A stretch of DNA of 64,000 nucleotides from contig ARYC01001236.1 of assembly GCA_000711775.1 (NCBI GenBank), forward strand, positions 27,172 through 91,171, given 5' to 3'. Positions 13,153 to 24,366 of this stretch are shown here, piece after piece. The notes under the pieces are model-generated. The model was not told the origin of the DNA and searched no databases. It was given only the letters and a program-made list of their open reading frames with translations. How positions within the stretch are numbered: position 1 is the stretch's first letter; each line of letters opens with the position of its first letter. The stretch is from Oxytricha trifallax. Taxonomy: Eukaryota > Ciliophora > Spirotrichea > Sporadotrichida > Oxytrichidae. Made by a program: the position numbers and the translations under genes.

Positions 13153-13926
13153 ATGGAATCAAAAATATCCACAGATTAAATAAAGTTAGCTATAATTGGT
13201 GGTTCTGGTGCTATTGGAAAAGAAATCATCAGATGCTCCAAATAAGATCCAAGAGTAAAGGAAATTGCTATCATAGGTAGACGAGCCCTTGAAGAGTGGA
13301 AGCAAGAAGATTACTTACCAGAATTGAAAATGCTTTAAGTTGAAAATCTAGATGATTTATCTCATTTAAAGGATTAACTACTTGGATATGACGTCTTCAT
13401 CAGCTGTTTGGGAGCCAGAGTAAAGAATGGCCACTAGGAATTTATAAGAGTTGAGAGAGACATTCCACTTTCGTTCGCTGCTCTTGGTAAAGAATGTGGA
13501 GTCAATTATGTCTCCTATCTCTCTGGAAATTTGGTTGACTCAAAATCTTGGTTTAAAGAGTGCAAAGTAAAGGCAGAAACTGAGATCGGTATATTTAATA
13601 TGAATTTCCCAGTATCTACCATGTTCAGACCTGGGATGTTAGTTAATAGAGATAATGACTTTAGATGGGTTGAGTATATCTTTGCTAAATTGCCAGGACC
13701 TAAAATCGAGGCAAGTATGCTGGGCTATGCTATGTATCAGCATGCTGTTGAAAAAGCTCTAGACCTCAAGTATTATATTAACATTAAATTTATTATAAAA
13801 ATAAATATTTTTTAATTATAAGGCAAATAAGCCAGTTAAGAAAAGATTTCATTAACAAATAAAGAAATAATTGAATATGCAAACAATCTTAAAAATCTTA
13901 AAACTTCAGAAATTCATCACTAATGA
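13153..13926 (+). CDS. HTATIP2/TIP30-like reductase, copy 3
   Basis: ATG at 13153, TGA at 13924-13926, one IES; the joined frame is 238 residues. It keeps the Rossmann motif (IIGGSGAIGKEI), YDVFISCLGA and FRPGMLVNRDNDFRWVEY. It is clearly more diverged from copies 1 and 2, mainly in the C-terminal third (EIIEYANNLKNLKTS aligns with DIKKYAEAKQKELEAK of copy 1). Function inferred as for copy 1. The order suggests an older duplication giving copy 3 and a more recent event giving copy 2. Confidence 0.78.
13767..13823 (+). other. IES, 57 bp, pointer CAA
   Basis: Pointers at 13767-13769 and 13824-13826. Joining gives DLKQASQEKISLTNKE, which aligns with copy 1. The IES is a multiple of three and has no TGA in frame, so retention would not be obvious from the frame alone. 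Confidence 0.65.
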
Positions 13927-14264
13927 ATATTTATATGACTTTAATTTTTATCAATCAAATTTATCACAAATATTATAATAAACAATTATTATATTATATC
14001 ATTAAATTATTTTAAAAAAATAAATAAGAAAAGAAAAGAAAAACTTATAATAAAATTATAAATTATAATAAAAATGAATAAATTAGTTATAAACTTTTTG
14101 AATAATTCTATATATAAACTTTCAATAAAATACTTTAAACTTTAACTCGAACTTTATAAACTTATACCTTTTCAAATTATAATATATATTATTTTGAACA
14201 CACTAACTCATATAAATTAAATTATGAATATTCTGTTTATTTTTATATAAAATTAGCTCCAACT
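13927..14264. other. AT-rich spacer
   Basis: No feature seen between reductase copy 3 and the first isomerase gene. Confidence 0.4.
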
Positions 14265-15497
14265 ATGTTATCTTACGACGATATAAAGCAAAAAGCAGAT
14301 AAATCTCGCATCTCCCTGGTCATAGACAACGAATACAGCATCTATTATATAGTACTACCCAAGGATAACAACACTTTTGACTATAAATTTGCTACTTAAT
14401 TTCATGAATGTTTGGATCAAATAGAATCGGACAATCTGAGATACAGAGAAGAATAATCTAAATTTTATGAAATGGAATTAATACTGGCAAAAAATAATAA
14501 TAATGAGACAGATTCTATAACAGAGAGTGGGAAATAAATACACAAGTAATAATAGTAAAGAAGTTAGACAAATTTATAAAATGACAAATAATTGAGAATT
14601 GTTAAAGATAAACCAGCAGTTATGATCACTCTTGGGCTGGGAACGAAAATATTCTCAACAGGTTTTTAAAAAATTATAATTTATTTTGTGTAAATTGGTT
14701 TTATTAAATTTTAAAAACGTAATTGCATTAAATAAAGTTAAAAAAAAGGTTTTAATTTGGATGCCATTAAGAAATTCGAAGCAAGAATAGAGCTTCCATT
14801 AATTATGTAATAGCTTTTAGCAAGATTACTGATCTTTCCCATGCCTACAGCTTGTCTCTTTAATGGTCATACAATTAATTTAATTTTTAAATTGTAAATG
14901 CCGTAATTAAGATCTCCAATAAACTAATATTTACAATTGCAGGAGGATTGATATTTGGACTATGTCACGATTTTAGAATTATGCGTGAGGACAAAGCTTT
15001 TATATAACTTTCAGAATTAAACATTGGACTTGGTTTTATGCCTGGATATGCAGCTGTAGTCAAGCACTAGTTAAATGCTATACTAATTATAATTAATTTT
15101 TAAAATAATCAGAAAATTGGTTAAAGTAGTCCTTTAAAGCACCCTCATATTTTATTATAAAATATTTCAAATGCTGAAATGATGAGATTATTAATATTCG
15201 GGAAGAGATATAAGAGTCAACAAGCTTTAAAAATGGGAGTAGTTTAGAAATTGTTCAAAGACGAAGATGATATGATTAATTGGGCCTAAATATTCTAATT
15301 AAAGTCAATATAATTACATCTTTGGTTATTTTCATATTTTATTAGAATGTAAAATATTTGGGAAGAAATATAGCCACTTAGGTGAAAATAGAGAGGCAAT
15401 GAAAGAAACAAAAATGAATATACACTGGCAAGTCCATAGCATCCTCACCTCCTTCAATGAATTGAATCAAGATACTTTGAACTCGATTAAGTTGTGA
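14265..15497 (+). CDS. Enoyl-CoA hydratase/isomerase family protein, copy 1
   Basis: ATG 14265, TGA 15495-15497; with four IESs removed the frame is 307 residues. FSTGFNLDAI (oxyanion-hole region), PMPTACLFNGHTIAGGLIFGLCHDFRIM and ELNIGLGFMPGYAAVVKHQ follow the order of the crotonase fold. The NGH..AGG...CHDFR block resembles plant-type delta3,delta2-enoyl-CoA isomerases used in oxidation of unsaturated fatty acids, probably peroxisomal or mitochondrial. A charged, Gln-rich insertion (EQSKFYEMELI to HKQQQQRSQ) between the N-terminal strands and the FSTGFN motif is absent from copy 2. A tandem paralog follows after 213 bp. Exact substrate not determinable. Confidence 0.8.
14661..14747 (+). other. 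IES, 87 bp, pointer GGTTTT
   Basis: Pointers 14661-14666 and 14748-14753; joining gives IFSTGFNLDAI in isomerase copy 1. Confidence 0.85.
14871..14932 (+). other. IES, 62 bp, pointer ACAATT
   Basis: Pointers 14871-14876 and 14933-14938; joining gives NGHTIAGGLIFG, the conserved family motif. Confidence 0.88.
15073..15168 (+). other. IES, 96 bp, pointer AAATGCT
   Basis: Pointers 15073-15079 and 15169-15175; joining gives VVKHQLNAEMMRLLIFG, collinear with copy 2. Confidence 0.88.
15288..15351 (+). other. IES, 64 bp, pointer AAATATT
   Basis: Pointers 15288-15294 and 15352-15358; joining gives NWAQIFGKKYSHLGENRE. Confidence 0.85.
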
Positions 15498-15710
15498 AAT
15501 TTATTGATATATTTAAATATATTTGAAATAAAGATAATTGCTTAGCTTTAACTATATACAAAGGATTCATTTTTTCATATCGATTAATGATTTTAAACTA
15601 AAATATATCAACAAGTTTAACTATATCATATGGTTATATTATTACTTAATTCTTAAATTTCGAGCTTATTTAATATAATTCATATTTAATTAAAAAACTC
15701 ATTGATAAAA

Positions 15711-16793
15711 ATGCAAGATACCCAAATTAACAACACCCCAAAACCCCTGAAGAAAAGGATGACATTTGCTTAGATATAAGAAAAAGCAGCCAAAGATAGG
15801 ATATCATTAGTATAGGATGACAATATATTTTTCATTTTGCTGCCTAAGGAAGATAACCAATTTGATTATGATTTTATCAAGCAATATCAAATAAATTAAA
15901 TTTATAAATATAATTTTATAATGAATCATATAGTTTTATTACAAAATGTTAAAATCTAATATCATGAATGTTTGGATATTATTGAGAAATCGAAGGGTCC
16001 TGCTATTATGGTATATTAATTAAAATATATGAGAATTTATAATTATAGAATTATATAAAATACATGGCTACAGTGAATTTAGGAGGGAAAACCTTTAGCT
16101 CTGGGTTTAATTTAGATGTGATTAAATCAAGCACAGATCCTTATGAATTGCCTGTATTAATGTAGCAGCTTTTGGCAAGAATTTTAGTTTTCCCAATTCC
16201 TACTGCTTGTATCTTTGATGGTATAGCTGTAGCAGGGGGTCTCATTTTCATTATAAATATATTTGATTAAAAATTTCGGATGTGGGAAGACGATTTATAT
16301 TTAAATTATGATTTTATCTCATTTTTGGATTGGTATTCGATTTCAGAATAATAAGAGAAGAAAAAGCTTTTGTACAATTAAATGAATTGAATGTTGGAAT
16401 TGGCTTAATGCCAGGCTTTGCAGCTATTATCAGGAACCAGTTAGATTCTTAAATGGCGAGATTATTAATATACGGTAAGAGATATAAGAGTGAGCAAAGT
16501 AGAAAGATGAAAATTGTCCAGAAAATATTCCTTATTTTTTTAATATACAAATTCTAGTAATTTATGGTGAAAAATTATGCAAAAGAATTTATAGAATATT
16601 TTGTGTAATATACAGAGATGAGCAAGACATGATAAACCTTGTCTCACTTTTTTACAAAGAATTCGGGCATTTGGGTGGTAGAAGAGAGGCTTTGTATGAA
16701 ACTAAAATCAACATGCATTATGACACCTATAAAATGCTGAAGGAGCTTCCTCCTCTCAAATTAGCCACTCTTAACAATGAATTTAAACTTTGA
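15711..16793 (+). CDS. Enoyl-CoA hydratase/isomerase family protein, copy 2
   Basis: ATG 15711, TGA 16791-16793; four IESs removed leave 263 residues. FSSGFNLDVI, PIPTACIFDGIAVAGGLIFGLVFDFRII and ELNVGIGLMPGFAAIIRNQ match copy 1 and the crotonase fold. The N-terminus MQDTQINNTPKPLKKR is unlike copy 1. The C-terminal part (FGHLGGRREALYETKINMHYD) matches copy 1 well. None of its four IES positions coincides with an IES in copy 1. Function inferred as delta3-delta2-enoyl-CoA isomerase-like. CCCCAAAACCCC near the start (15733) is coding (NTPKPL), not a telomere. Confidence 0.8.
15883..15957 (+). other. IES, 75 bp, pointer AATATCA
   Basis: Pointers 15883-15889 and 15958-15964; joining gives DFIKQYHECLDIIEK. 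Confidence 0.88.
16008..16063 (+). other. IES, 56 bp, pointer ATGG
   Basis: Pointers 16008-16011 and 16064-16067; joining gives GPAIMATVNLGGKTFSSG, collinear with copy 1 PAVMITLGLGTKIFSTG. Confidence 0.85.
16241..16317 (+). other. IES, 77 bp, pointer CTCATTTT
   Basis: Pointers 16241-16248 and 16318-16325; joining gives AGGLIFGLVFDFRII. Confidence 0.9.
16524..16606 (+). other. IES, 83 bp, pointer AATAT
   Basis: Pointers 16524-16528 and 16607-16611; joining gives IVQKIYRDEQDMINL, matching VVQKLFKDEDDMINW of copy 1. Confidence 0.8.
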
Positions 16794-16966
16794 ATTAGTA
16801 GATATATCAATTATAAACACATCAAATAATCAATAATTACACTGAGTAAAACAGTCTCTTAACATTTATTTATTTAGTTTAATTTTCATAATTATAGCAT
16901 GATTATTGATTATTAATGTCAAATATAGATAAATTAGTTGTTAATAATGAATATTTTTATCAGTTA

Positions 16967-19830
16967 TCAATGCTTAAATTTAACTTATTTTTCTAAATTT
17001 TCTGACCAATTTTATAAGATAACTTCTACTATTTTCATTTTCGACCTTCTGTCTTGATTATCTTCATCAATGAGTAATTAATGAATATCGTTGTCTATAA
17101 TCAAATCTTAGTTGCATATTTATTTGCAAGTTTTTTAACAGTAATTTATGAATTAAGAACAAATAAATTAAATTTAGTGCAAATTTATATATAAAGTTAT
17201 CTACATAGAAATATTAGCAAAACATATAAAAATTTTTAATAAAGTTCTATTTATCTATTACTTTATATAAATTAATAATTGTTTATTTATATTACATTAA
17301 ATCCCTTCAAGAGTATATTATACTTAACGATTTATAGATTGGATTGCCACCTCTCATCTTTGTTTAGTAACTTATAAATGACTCTATTATTGTCTTCATC
17401 ACTTAAATACCATGCTTCTTTTTATTCTAAATTGAAGTAGGAACTTGCAAAAGCTAAATAAACTAGATCATTTTCATTGATAAAACTTAAATTAAATAGT
17501 ATAAAATATTGTCATAAAGAATATAATTTAAACTTAGTAACATCTGTTTTTATATTAGATGGGAGTACTTTTCAACAAATAAAATTATCAATTTTAAATA
17601 AAAAAAGAAAAATTAATTATAAAAAAGATTTCAAATTGAAGGTATTTACAAATATTTTATTCAATTTTATCCATGAAAATTTAACCATACTATTTTATTA
17701 TTATTTAAAGCTTAATGGAAATTAATATTAAGAAATAACCATTTCATTTATAACAAAGTTTCTAATGATAATAATTTATATATAGATAAATGAATAAATG
17801 TAATATAATATAATGATGGGATAATTATTTATAATTATGTTTTAAATTGTAAGCGTCTTTAATTTATTCAACAATTTCGTGCAGCTTCTCGTATTCTTAA
17901 AATACACAGTATGCTTCAAAGAGATATATATAGTGGTCTAATTAATTTATTGATAGTTTGCAATACTTCTCCAGATATTGTATTGAATCTATATTATTCC
18001 CTAATTTCATGTGCAATTAATAAAGCATTTAATTTTATTTATTTTACACTTGTAAATTTCAAATATCATATTAGATAAGATAAAATTGTAATGACCTAAA
18101 ATAATCATAATAAATAATGTTTAGTTTATTTTTATATAATTTTCGGAGTTAAATATTCCTAATCTTCTACAACAATTTAAAGTTTCATCTGCTGGTTCTC
18201 CTAAAAGATTTCTACAAATTTCGATAGATTTCTCTTCACATTTTAAAGCTTAACCAAATTTACCTTAATCTTAAAAAGCCATTGACTTTATTTTTTGTAA
18301 TTCATGAAAATATAAAGAGCTTTCTGAAAAGTGTTGTTTTATTAAAGAGCTGCATTATAAATGAAAAACATTTAGAATAATTATTTCTTTATTAATTAGA
18401 ACGTATTTTAATTGCTAAAAGTACAAGAATTTTTCTATTTTTATTTAAAGCTAGATAGATCTATAAATTAAGGGGAGTTTCAAAAGAACCAAAACCATAT
18501 CCTAAACATTTTAATAAATAATTTTAGGGATTTATTAGAAAACAAAACCTTATGCTTTTGAGTAGTAATGTTATTTTGCCTTACAATAAGCTAATTTAAT
18601 TAAGGAATCTATCATTATTTCTGTGTTTTACAACTCTTAGCTGAGCTTCAAGGCATATAAATAAATAAAAAATAATTGGCTTAACTTGCTTTTTACTCAC
18701 AAAGATCATATTGCTTACTTTCAAACCATCTCTAACTCTGTAAATTATAGATTTAAACTAAAATGTTTTGTCTCTCTATTTACTTTATTTATTATTCGAA
18801 TACTTAGATATTTTTGTGAAATGGCTTTGTGTATTTTAAAAACTGAAAGAAATATTCAAGGTCCTATTCCGAGTAGTTTTGCTTAATTCTAAATTGTGAT
18901 TGATTTCTCATTTAATCAAGATTGATGTCTCTTAAAATTCTTTTATATTTAAAGCTCTCATGACAACGCTTTTTTATTTAAAATTTCAGAAATTAATCAT
19001 GTCTTTTATCACATGATTTCAAGAGCAAAATTAACACATCTTTCCAAATTTAATCATCAAAATCTAAAATCATTTTACTATTGCTATAATTAAATATATA
19101 ATCAACTTTTATAGAAATAGTAAAATTACAAAGATAGATGGTAAAATTAAATCAATTTAACTTTTTTGAATAACAATTTAAACTTTTAATTTCTTTATTA
19201 CTTATTTGATTATATTCATTCATTAAATTAGTTAATATCCCCATTAAAAAAGCTTAAAATATGAAGTATAAAATTATTTTAACTATAATTTAAATTTTTT
19301 AAGCATAAAATTCGTTTATTTAATAGTGAATTTCTAAATAACAATACTCAATTATAATTAATGTAGCAATTCTAAAAATTTCTGAATATAATTTACTAAG
19401 GAATATTATTAAAATTCCAGTTAATTTAATGTGGAAAAGGAATGAAATATTAATTTTCTTCTGCATTCTCTAATGACTTAAAATCTCCAAATTAGTCTTG
19501 TATAATTTCTAGAAAGTTAATTTACTCCCCATTATCAAATATTTTATCCTCAAGTAAAATAGATTTTGTTCTCTTGGGACTTAAAGATGCTTTCTGATGT
19601 AATTTTTAAGAGTTAGAAAGATGTATTAGACCCTCAATTACCTTAAATATGTATAATTTCTATTAACTAAATTGGAATCTTTTTATTAAATAAATACCTT
19701 ACCATATGTTGTTATTCTTAATATTTCTCTGACGGCTAGACTTTTATTTTCGAGCAAAAGCTTTGAGGATAGTTATAGAGCAAAATCATTTTGAAACGTA
19801 AAGTACTTATTGGTAAAAAAATTAAATTTT
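16967..19830 (-). CDS. TPR-like helical repeat protein, many MDSs
   Basis: Reading on the minus strand gives consecutive coding blocks: FALQLSSKLLLENKSLAV (about 19800-19700), VIEGLIHLSNSQKLHQK and following (19640-19440), QFRIKQNYSEQDLEYFF (18900-18750), SLIKLAYCKAKQHYYSKAQG (18620-18540), FHELQKIKSMAFQDQGKFGQALKCEEKSIEICRNLLGE (18340-18150), a block with IDSIQYLEKYCKLSINQ and YIYLFEAYCVFQEYEKL (18010-17850), NENDLVYLAFASSYFNLEQKEAWYLSDED (17480-17340) and DNDIHQLLIDEDNQDRR (17100-16967, TGA at 16969-16967). The AFxxxGKxxxALxxxExSIEI pattern is a tetratricopeptide-type helix pair. Partner and role unknown. Only one junction was resolved; start not placed. Confidence 0.6.
19639..19694 (-). 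other. IES, 56 bp, pointer TACCTTA (plus strand)
   Basis: Pointers 19639-19645 and 19695-19701; joining on the minus strand gives ITTYGKVIEGLIHLSNSQK. Confidence 0.75.
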
Positions 19831-19967
19831 CAAAATCAGCATAATTAATATTAAATAGACAAAATGTAATTAATTCAAGCCATGAAATTTAGTACTTATA
19901 GATTATAATAAAAATTAGAAGTTATAAAGAATGGCAACTATTGGGAGGTGTCGAGGTCTAACTGTAA

Positions 19968-22900
19968 TCACTGCGGCAAATTATATTGATGAATTTGTAT
20001 TTTACTCTGATTGCTGACCTCAAATAAGCTATAATTTTCATGTTTATAAGCCAGATTGCTTTACATTAAAAGATAATATTCAATAATTCTATAACTATTT
20101 TTATCTACAAAAATTAAGCTAATTAAGCAATAATATATTTCAATGTAATTTCATGAAGCTTTAACTTGCTCTTTTTAAAATCCAAATCACTAATCATCAT
20201 TTCAAGAAGTTCAGAGCCGTTACTTAGTTTTTTCAGTTTCATTAAATGATAAATATCATGAAAAGTCTTCCAAAGTCCAAATCTATCATTTAGATAAAGA
20301 TCAGGTTTAGATACTAGGCAAAGTGGCTTTTAAATATAAGGCAAAGAATATTGCCTTGTATAACCTCTTATTTTGTAAAAATTTGGATAGTTCTTAGAGT
20401 TTTTATGATTCTTATGGAGTTTAATCGAAATACCAAAGTCTCCTATTTTCACTTGCTAGTTTCTGAATATAAGTAAATTTTCTGGCTTCATATCTCCATA
20501 GTAAATATTTTTAGAGTGCAAATAGTCAATAGCTTTCATTGACTAAAAGCAATAGTAAGCTAATTTTCCGTCAGAATATTTTTCGCATTTTTAAATGCTT
20601 AAGTTTTAATCACACCAAATATTTGTAAGTTTTGAAAGATCATTTTAAGCCTATTCTATTATCGCTACATATCGTATGATTAAACCGAGATCTTTATTAT
20701 ATTCTATAACCTCTTCTTTTATTTTTGCAGTGAAATCTGAATGAGCTTTTACTTTAAGAAGTTGGTTTTCATAAAGAGTTGATTAGAAAAAGTTCAGGCT
20801 CTCTTGAGAAGAGAAATTTTCTTTCATTTTAAGTATTGGGCATTTAGCAACAATTTCATCCAGCTCTTAAGTTTACAATCGATATACAACTGATTCTCCA
20901 CCTCTTCCGATTTGTTGAATAGAAAAAACGCTCTAATATGCTTTAGAGAATTTTTTAAGAAAATTTTCTATTTCGCTAGGACTCTCAAAAGGCTTTGGGA
21001 ATTTTTCACTAGATTCGACAAGAACTTAATTCATAGTAGCTCTTTTCACTATTAAATCTTTATCCATTTCATCTGAGAAGTCCTTCAATATAGAATGGTG
21101 AAGGATTCTTGAATCTTTGTAGTAAATTATCCTAGTCTCGTTTTCCGGATAGTATTAAATCTAGTCCAGATGATTTGTCTTTATAATCATGCAGCTTAGC
21201 TTATCTGTTGATAGCAAAGAATTTTAAGTAGCAAGAATTCTTTCTATAAAAAATTGTTAATTTAAGGAGATTTATTTAATTACACTATGGTAGAGTTAGA
21301 TCTGATTCTTCCATAAGTGACTCTCTAGATCTACCATAATAAGGATTAAAATAAAAAAGATTGTATTTGACAGTCTCGTCATCAATAATTTCATTATTGA
21401 AGTTCGTCCCTCTTCTTTTGTAAGTTATAGTTTTTTCTTCCTCTATAAGAACAATGTCTTATTTCTTTATTTCAAGAAAGTCATCATCTTCAATAATCAT
21501 GGAAGTTTAAACTGACTCGTAGAAGTTCTTCTACCTTTTAGTTACCGATCTTTAAGGTGATTTAGTTTCATTATAACTTTTCTTTTTGAATTTCAAAGGT
21601 GACATCATGAGTGGTGAATCATCTCCAGTTTAATTTGAAGATTTAGTATGAATTAGTAGAGGCCTCTTTCTTCTGGGAGAACTTTTTCTCCATCTCTCAC
21701 CTGTTTTCTGGTAAAATAAAATATAATGGAAACTTGAATTGAACAACTCAATCTATTTACTTTCTTCTTACTCTTTTAAATCTTGTCTTGGGCTTTGCTC
21801 TTTTGACATCAAATCTTAGTTCATATTGACTTTAAGAGGGGATTTAGAGATCCTCACACCAAAAGCAATTTGAGGCCTTGATGGCATTCTTTAAGTCTAC
21901 TCATCTTAAACTAAACTTAAAATTGGCTGCTTATACCTAATTAAATTGTTTAAAAGAATATTGTTAAATTACAATAGCATAGGTGCAAGTTACATGTTTC
22001 TCTAATTTGAGAAATACCTTTTTCCAATTGCTCTAGAGCCAAAACTTTATCTTTAAGTTGGAATTTAGTAGAGACCAGTAATCTTAGGCAAAGATTGGTT
22101 TAGGTGAAAATTATCTTGATTTCTACTATTGTAATCTTAACGCTTTAAAAAAAATTTCAATATCTCTATTCTTTTTATGATAATTACCTATTAAAATTAG
22201 TGTAGATAACTTTATAATTAATAAATATAAATTTTCCTAAAAATATTAGACCATAAATATTTGTCAATATATAAATTGAAGAATTAAATTTGTTCATAAC
22301 ATAATTATTTTTAAAAAATCAACTTAAAAATTGATAAAATTAAAATAAAATCTTGTTATAAAATTGGGAAAAAATATTCCCATAATATTTAAATTTCTCC
22401 AATAATGAAAGATTTTCTTTATGTTTCAAAGCTTAACATTTAATCAACATTATTTCTAGGTTTATAATTTCCTAGCTCAGAATTTAATGTAAATCTTTTT
22501 AATTGAAATTCATCTATATTTTATCCAATAAAGCTTTTCTCTAAGTCAATGCACTCCGTTCCTATTAAAAATGGTGTAAATTAGATGTTTTATTATATAT
22601 TTCTTACTTTTTAAGGGCTAATATTCTTCTCGTTTAGTATTTGATAACAAAGTTATTGGCATTTCTATTGAACTAAATATTGCTTAAGAAACTTTTTCTT
22701 AATAAAAATTATGAGCAATCATTATAAATAAAATCCTTTAAAAAATAACTTATCTTATATCATACATAAAATTGGAAAGTAAAATTAAATTCATTTCTTC
22801 AATAATGGATTCAGAAAATCTAAAAAAACATACCTTCTAATTTACTTTAGTAATTGAATTTCAGCTTTTACAACATTTTCTCTTTAATTTTTATTTATAT

Positions 22901-23417
22901 CCTCAATATTCAATCTTTTGATAGGACTCTTTTAAAGTATTTTGTATGTCTCTTAACAAATAAAAAGATATATATGTAACGAGTAGAAGCATTGTTCATT
23001 TAATCTAATTTTCTACTTAGCAAAATCAAAGTTTATTCAGGTGGAATGTTTTTATATTGACTCATATTCAACCTCCTTCTTTTTCTCAATTACTCTGTAA
23101 ATAAATTAAGAACTTCATCTATATTTTTTACCTACTTTTTAAAGTTTGAATCAAATCACATCCAATATTTGCATTATTAAGCTTTATACCCTATTTACCA
23201 GGGGATTAGCTTCGTTCTCCAGTTTATTTAATAGGTTTATTACAATTTTATACTATATTTGTTGCAAAGTTAGTGATTCCTAGAGATTGAAACCTCTATA
23301 ATTTGATAGAATTCTAATTATTGTAGTTTATTTTGTTTCTTGAGGACACATAATTTTAACTTTAATTAAGTTTTTATCTAAAAGATGAAGATATGCCATT
23401 TTCTACTGAATTTTCAT
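19968..23417 (-). CDS. Large Ser/Thr protein kinase with long N-terminal extension
   Basis: Minus-strand ATG at 23417-23415 (MKIQQKMAYLHLLDKN), TGA near 19970-19968. The N-terminal half is helical and Gln-rich (LQESLTLQQIQYKIVIN, NIDEVLNLFTEQLRK), then basic and Ser-rich (SPRRKRPLL, SPLKFKKKS). The kinase domain is C-terminal (about 20950-20130): IQQIGRGGESVVYRL (Gly loop), EIVAKCP (VAxK lysine), IYYGDMKPENLLI (catalytic loop; usual HRD is YGD) and KIGDFGISIKL (DFG). Two short introns (23132-23159 and 21244-21283) and an IES of 333 bp (22119-22451) are needed for one frame. The HRD His-Arg is replaced by Tyr-Gly, but the catalytic Asp, Lys and Asn remain, so activity is plausible. Target unknown. 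Confidence 0.7.
21244..21283 (-). other. Spliceosomal intron, 40 bp
   Basis: Minus strand GTAATTAAAT...TTTTTTATAG; removal keeps the kinase-gene frame (LPQQRILATQNSLL). Confidence 0.65.
22119..22451 (-). other. IES, 333 bp, pointer ATTTCTA (plus strand)
   Basis: Pointers 22119-22125 and 22452-22458. Joining on the minus strand gives GNYKPRNQDNFHLNQS and links the N-terminal helical part to the kinase half, which otherwise has no start codon. Confidence 0.65.
23132..23159 (-). other. Spliceosomal intron, 28 bp
   Basis: Minus strand GTGATTTG...AAAAAGTAG; removal avoids an in-frame TGA and gives QILDVKNIDEVLNLF. Confidence 0.65.
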
Positions 23418-23560
23418 ATTTATGAGTTAAGAGTTAACGTTAAGAAGCATTAACTATAGTAAAGAATAAGGGGAAATTAATAAAGGTAAGAAAAAAATCA
23501 ATTACAATAAGAGTGTGTCAAATTTAATTTATCAGGCGTGTTAAACTTAAGTCAAATATT

Positions 23561-23978
23561 ATTGTAGGAATTCATTGAAATGGGGAAGTTAAATAAAACT
23601 TAATTATTAATTTATCAAATTAATAGCAATTAATTTTGTGGAAACTTAGACAATATAGTACTTGTTCGATATGAAATTTAAAATTAGCTGTTTACTAATA
23701 GCAGCACCCCTTTATCGCTTCGTAAAAGTGAGATTAATCGATTTTAATTTTGGCATTAAAATAAACTAAACAAATCACCCAAAATTAAAATCGATTAATC
23801 TTGCTTGTACGATGCGATAGAGGGGTATCACCATTAGTAAAGTCTAGGTAGTTTTTTATTTTTTATCGAACAAGTACCTAATTGTCTAGGTTTCCAGAAA
23901 ATTAATTGCTAATAACTTGATGAAGTAATAACTAAGTTTTATTTAGTTTCCCCATGTCAAATGAATTCCTTCTATAAT
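23561..23978. mobile_element. Fold-back (palindromic) element, copy 1
   Basis: About 418 bp, nearly self-complementary from end to end around a short loop near 23765. The arms include ATTGTAGGAATTCATT at the left with a degenerate complement at the right, TTGTTCGATATGAAATTT / TTTTTTATCGAACAAGT, and GATTAATCGATTTTAATTTT with its complement. It is the most diverged of three family members in the window. No coding capacity. Flanks are ATT and ATA, so the target duplication is unclear. It lies between the kinase gene and a small plus-strand gene. Confidence 0.85.
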
Positions 23979-24084
23979 ATAATTTTAAACATAACTATTA
24001 ATGTATAGGTTTATCCATTAAATCGTTTTTATTATATATTAATTTTAGGTAATTTTTATTGTTCATTTGTAATAGTTTCATTTA

Positions 24085-24366
24085 ATGAATAAATATAAAA
24101 GTGGGAACTCTCCCTCAAAGAAAAATGCTGGGAATTCTAGAAATTAAAATTAAAACTCTAAGACCTTCCAGGGTCCATCACAGTCTTATGGAACCTAAAA
24201 TTTTAATAAAAATTAAGATTTTAATGAGAAGCAATAAAAGTAAAACAAGTTTAGAACTATGACCTAATCAAAAAATTAATTTGAGATGATCCTATTTGAA
24301 ATAAATAATAAATTGCATAAGTTCTTTTGTTATAAATAAATTAAATTCAAGCAAAAGTATCATTGA
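24085..24366 (+). CDS. Asn/Gln-rich small protein or first MDS of a gene
   Basis: ATG 24085 (MNKYKSGNSPSKKNAGNSRN) opens a 93-residue frame ending at TGA 24364-24366, with 14 TAA/TAG read as Gln. Composition is Asn/Gln/Lys/Ser-rich and disordered. The last 20 bases overlap the end of the convergent minus-strand gene, so the C-terminal part may be IES readthrough rather than protein. Not recognised. Its start resembles, in composition only, that of the BAH-PHD gene at 33581. Confidence 0.45.

Noticed and set aside
15726-15745. CCCCAAAACCCC as telomere or TBE tip
   Set aside because: It lies in frame inside isomerase copy 2 (codes NTPKPL) with no element boundary beside it.
17477-17725. 82-codon plus-strand frame
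   Set aside because: Lies over a spacer of the minus-strand TPR-like gene and has only AT-biased composition.
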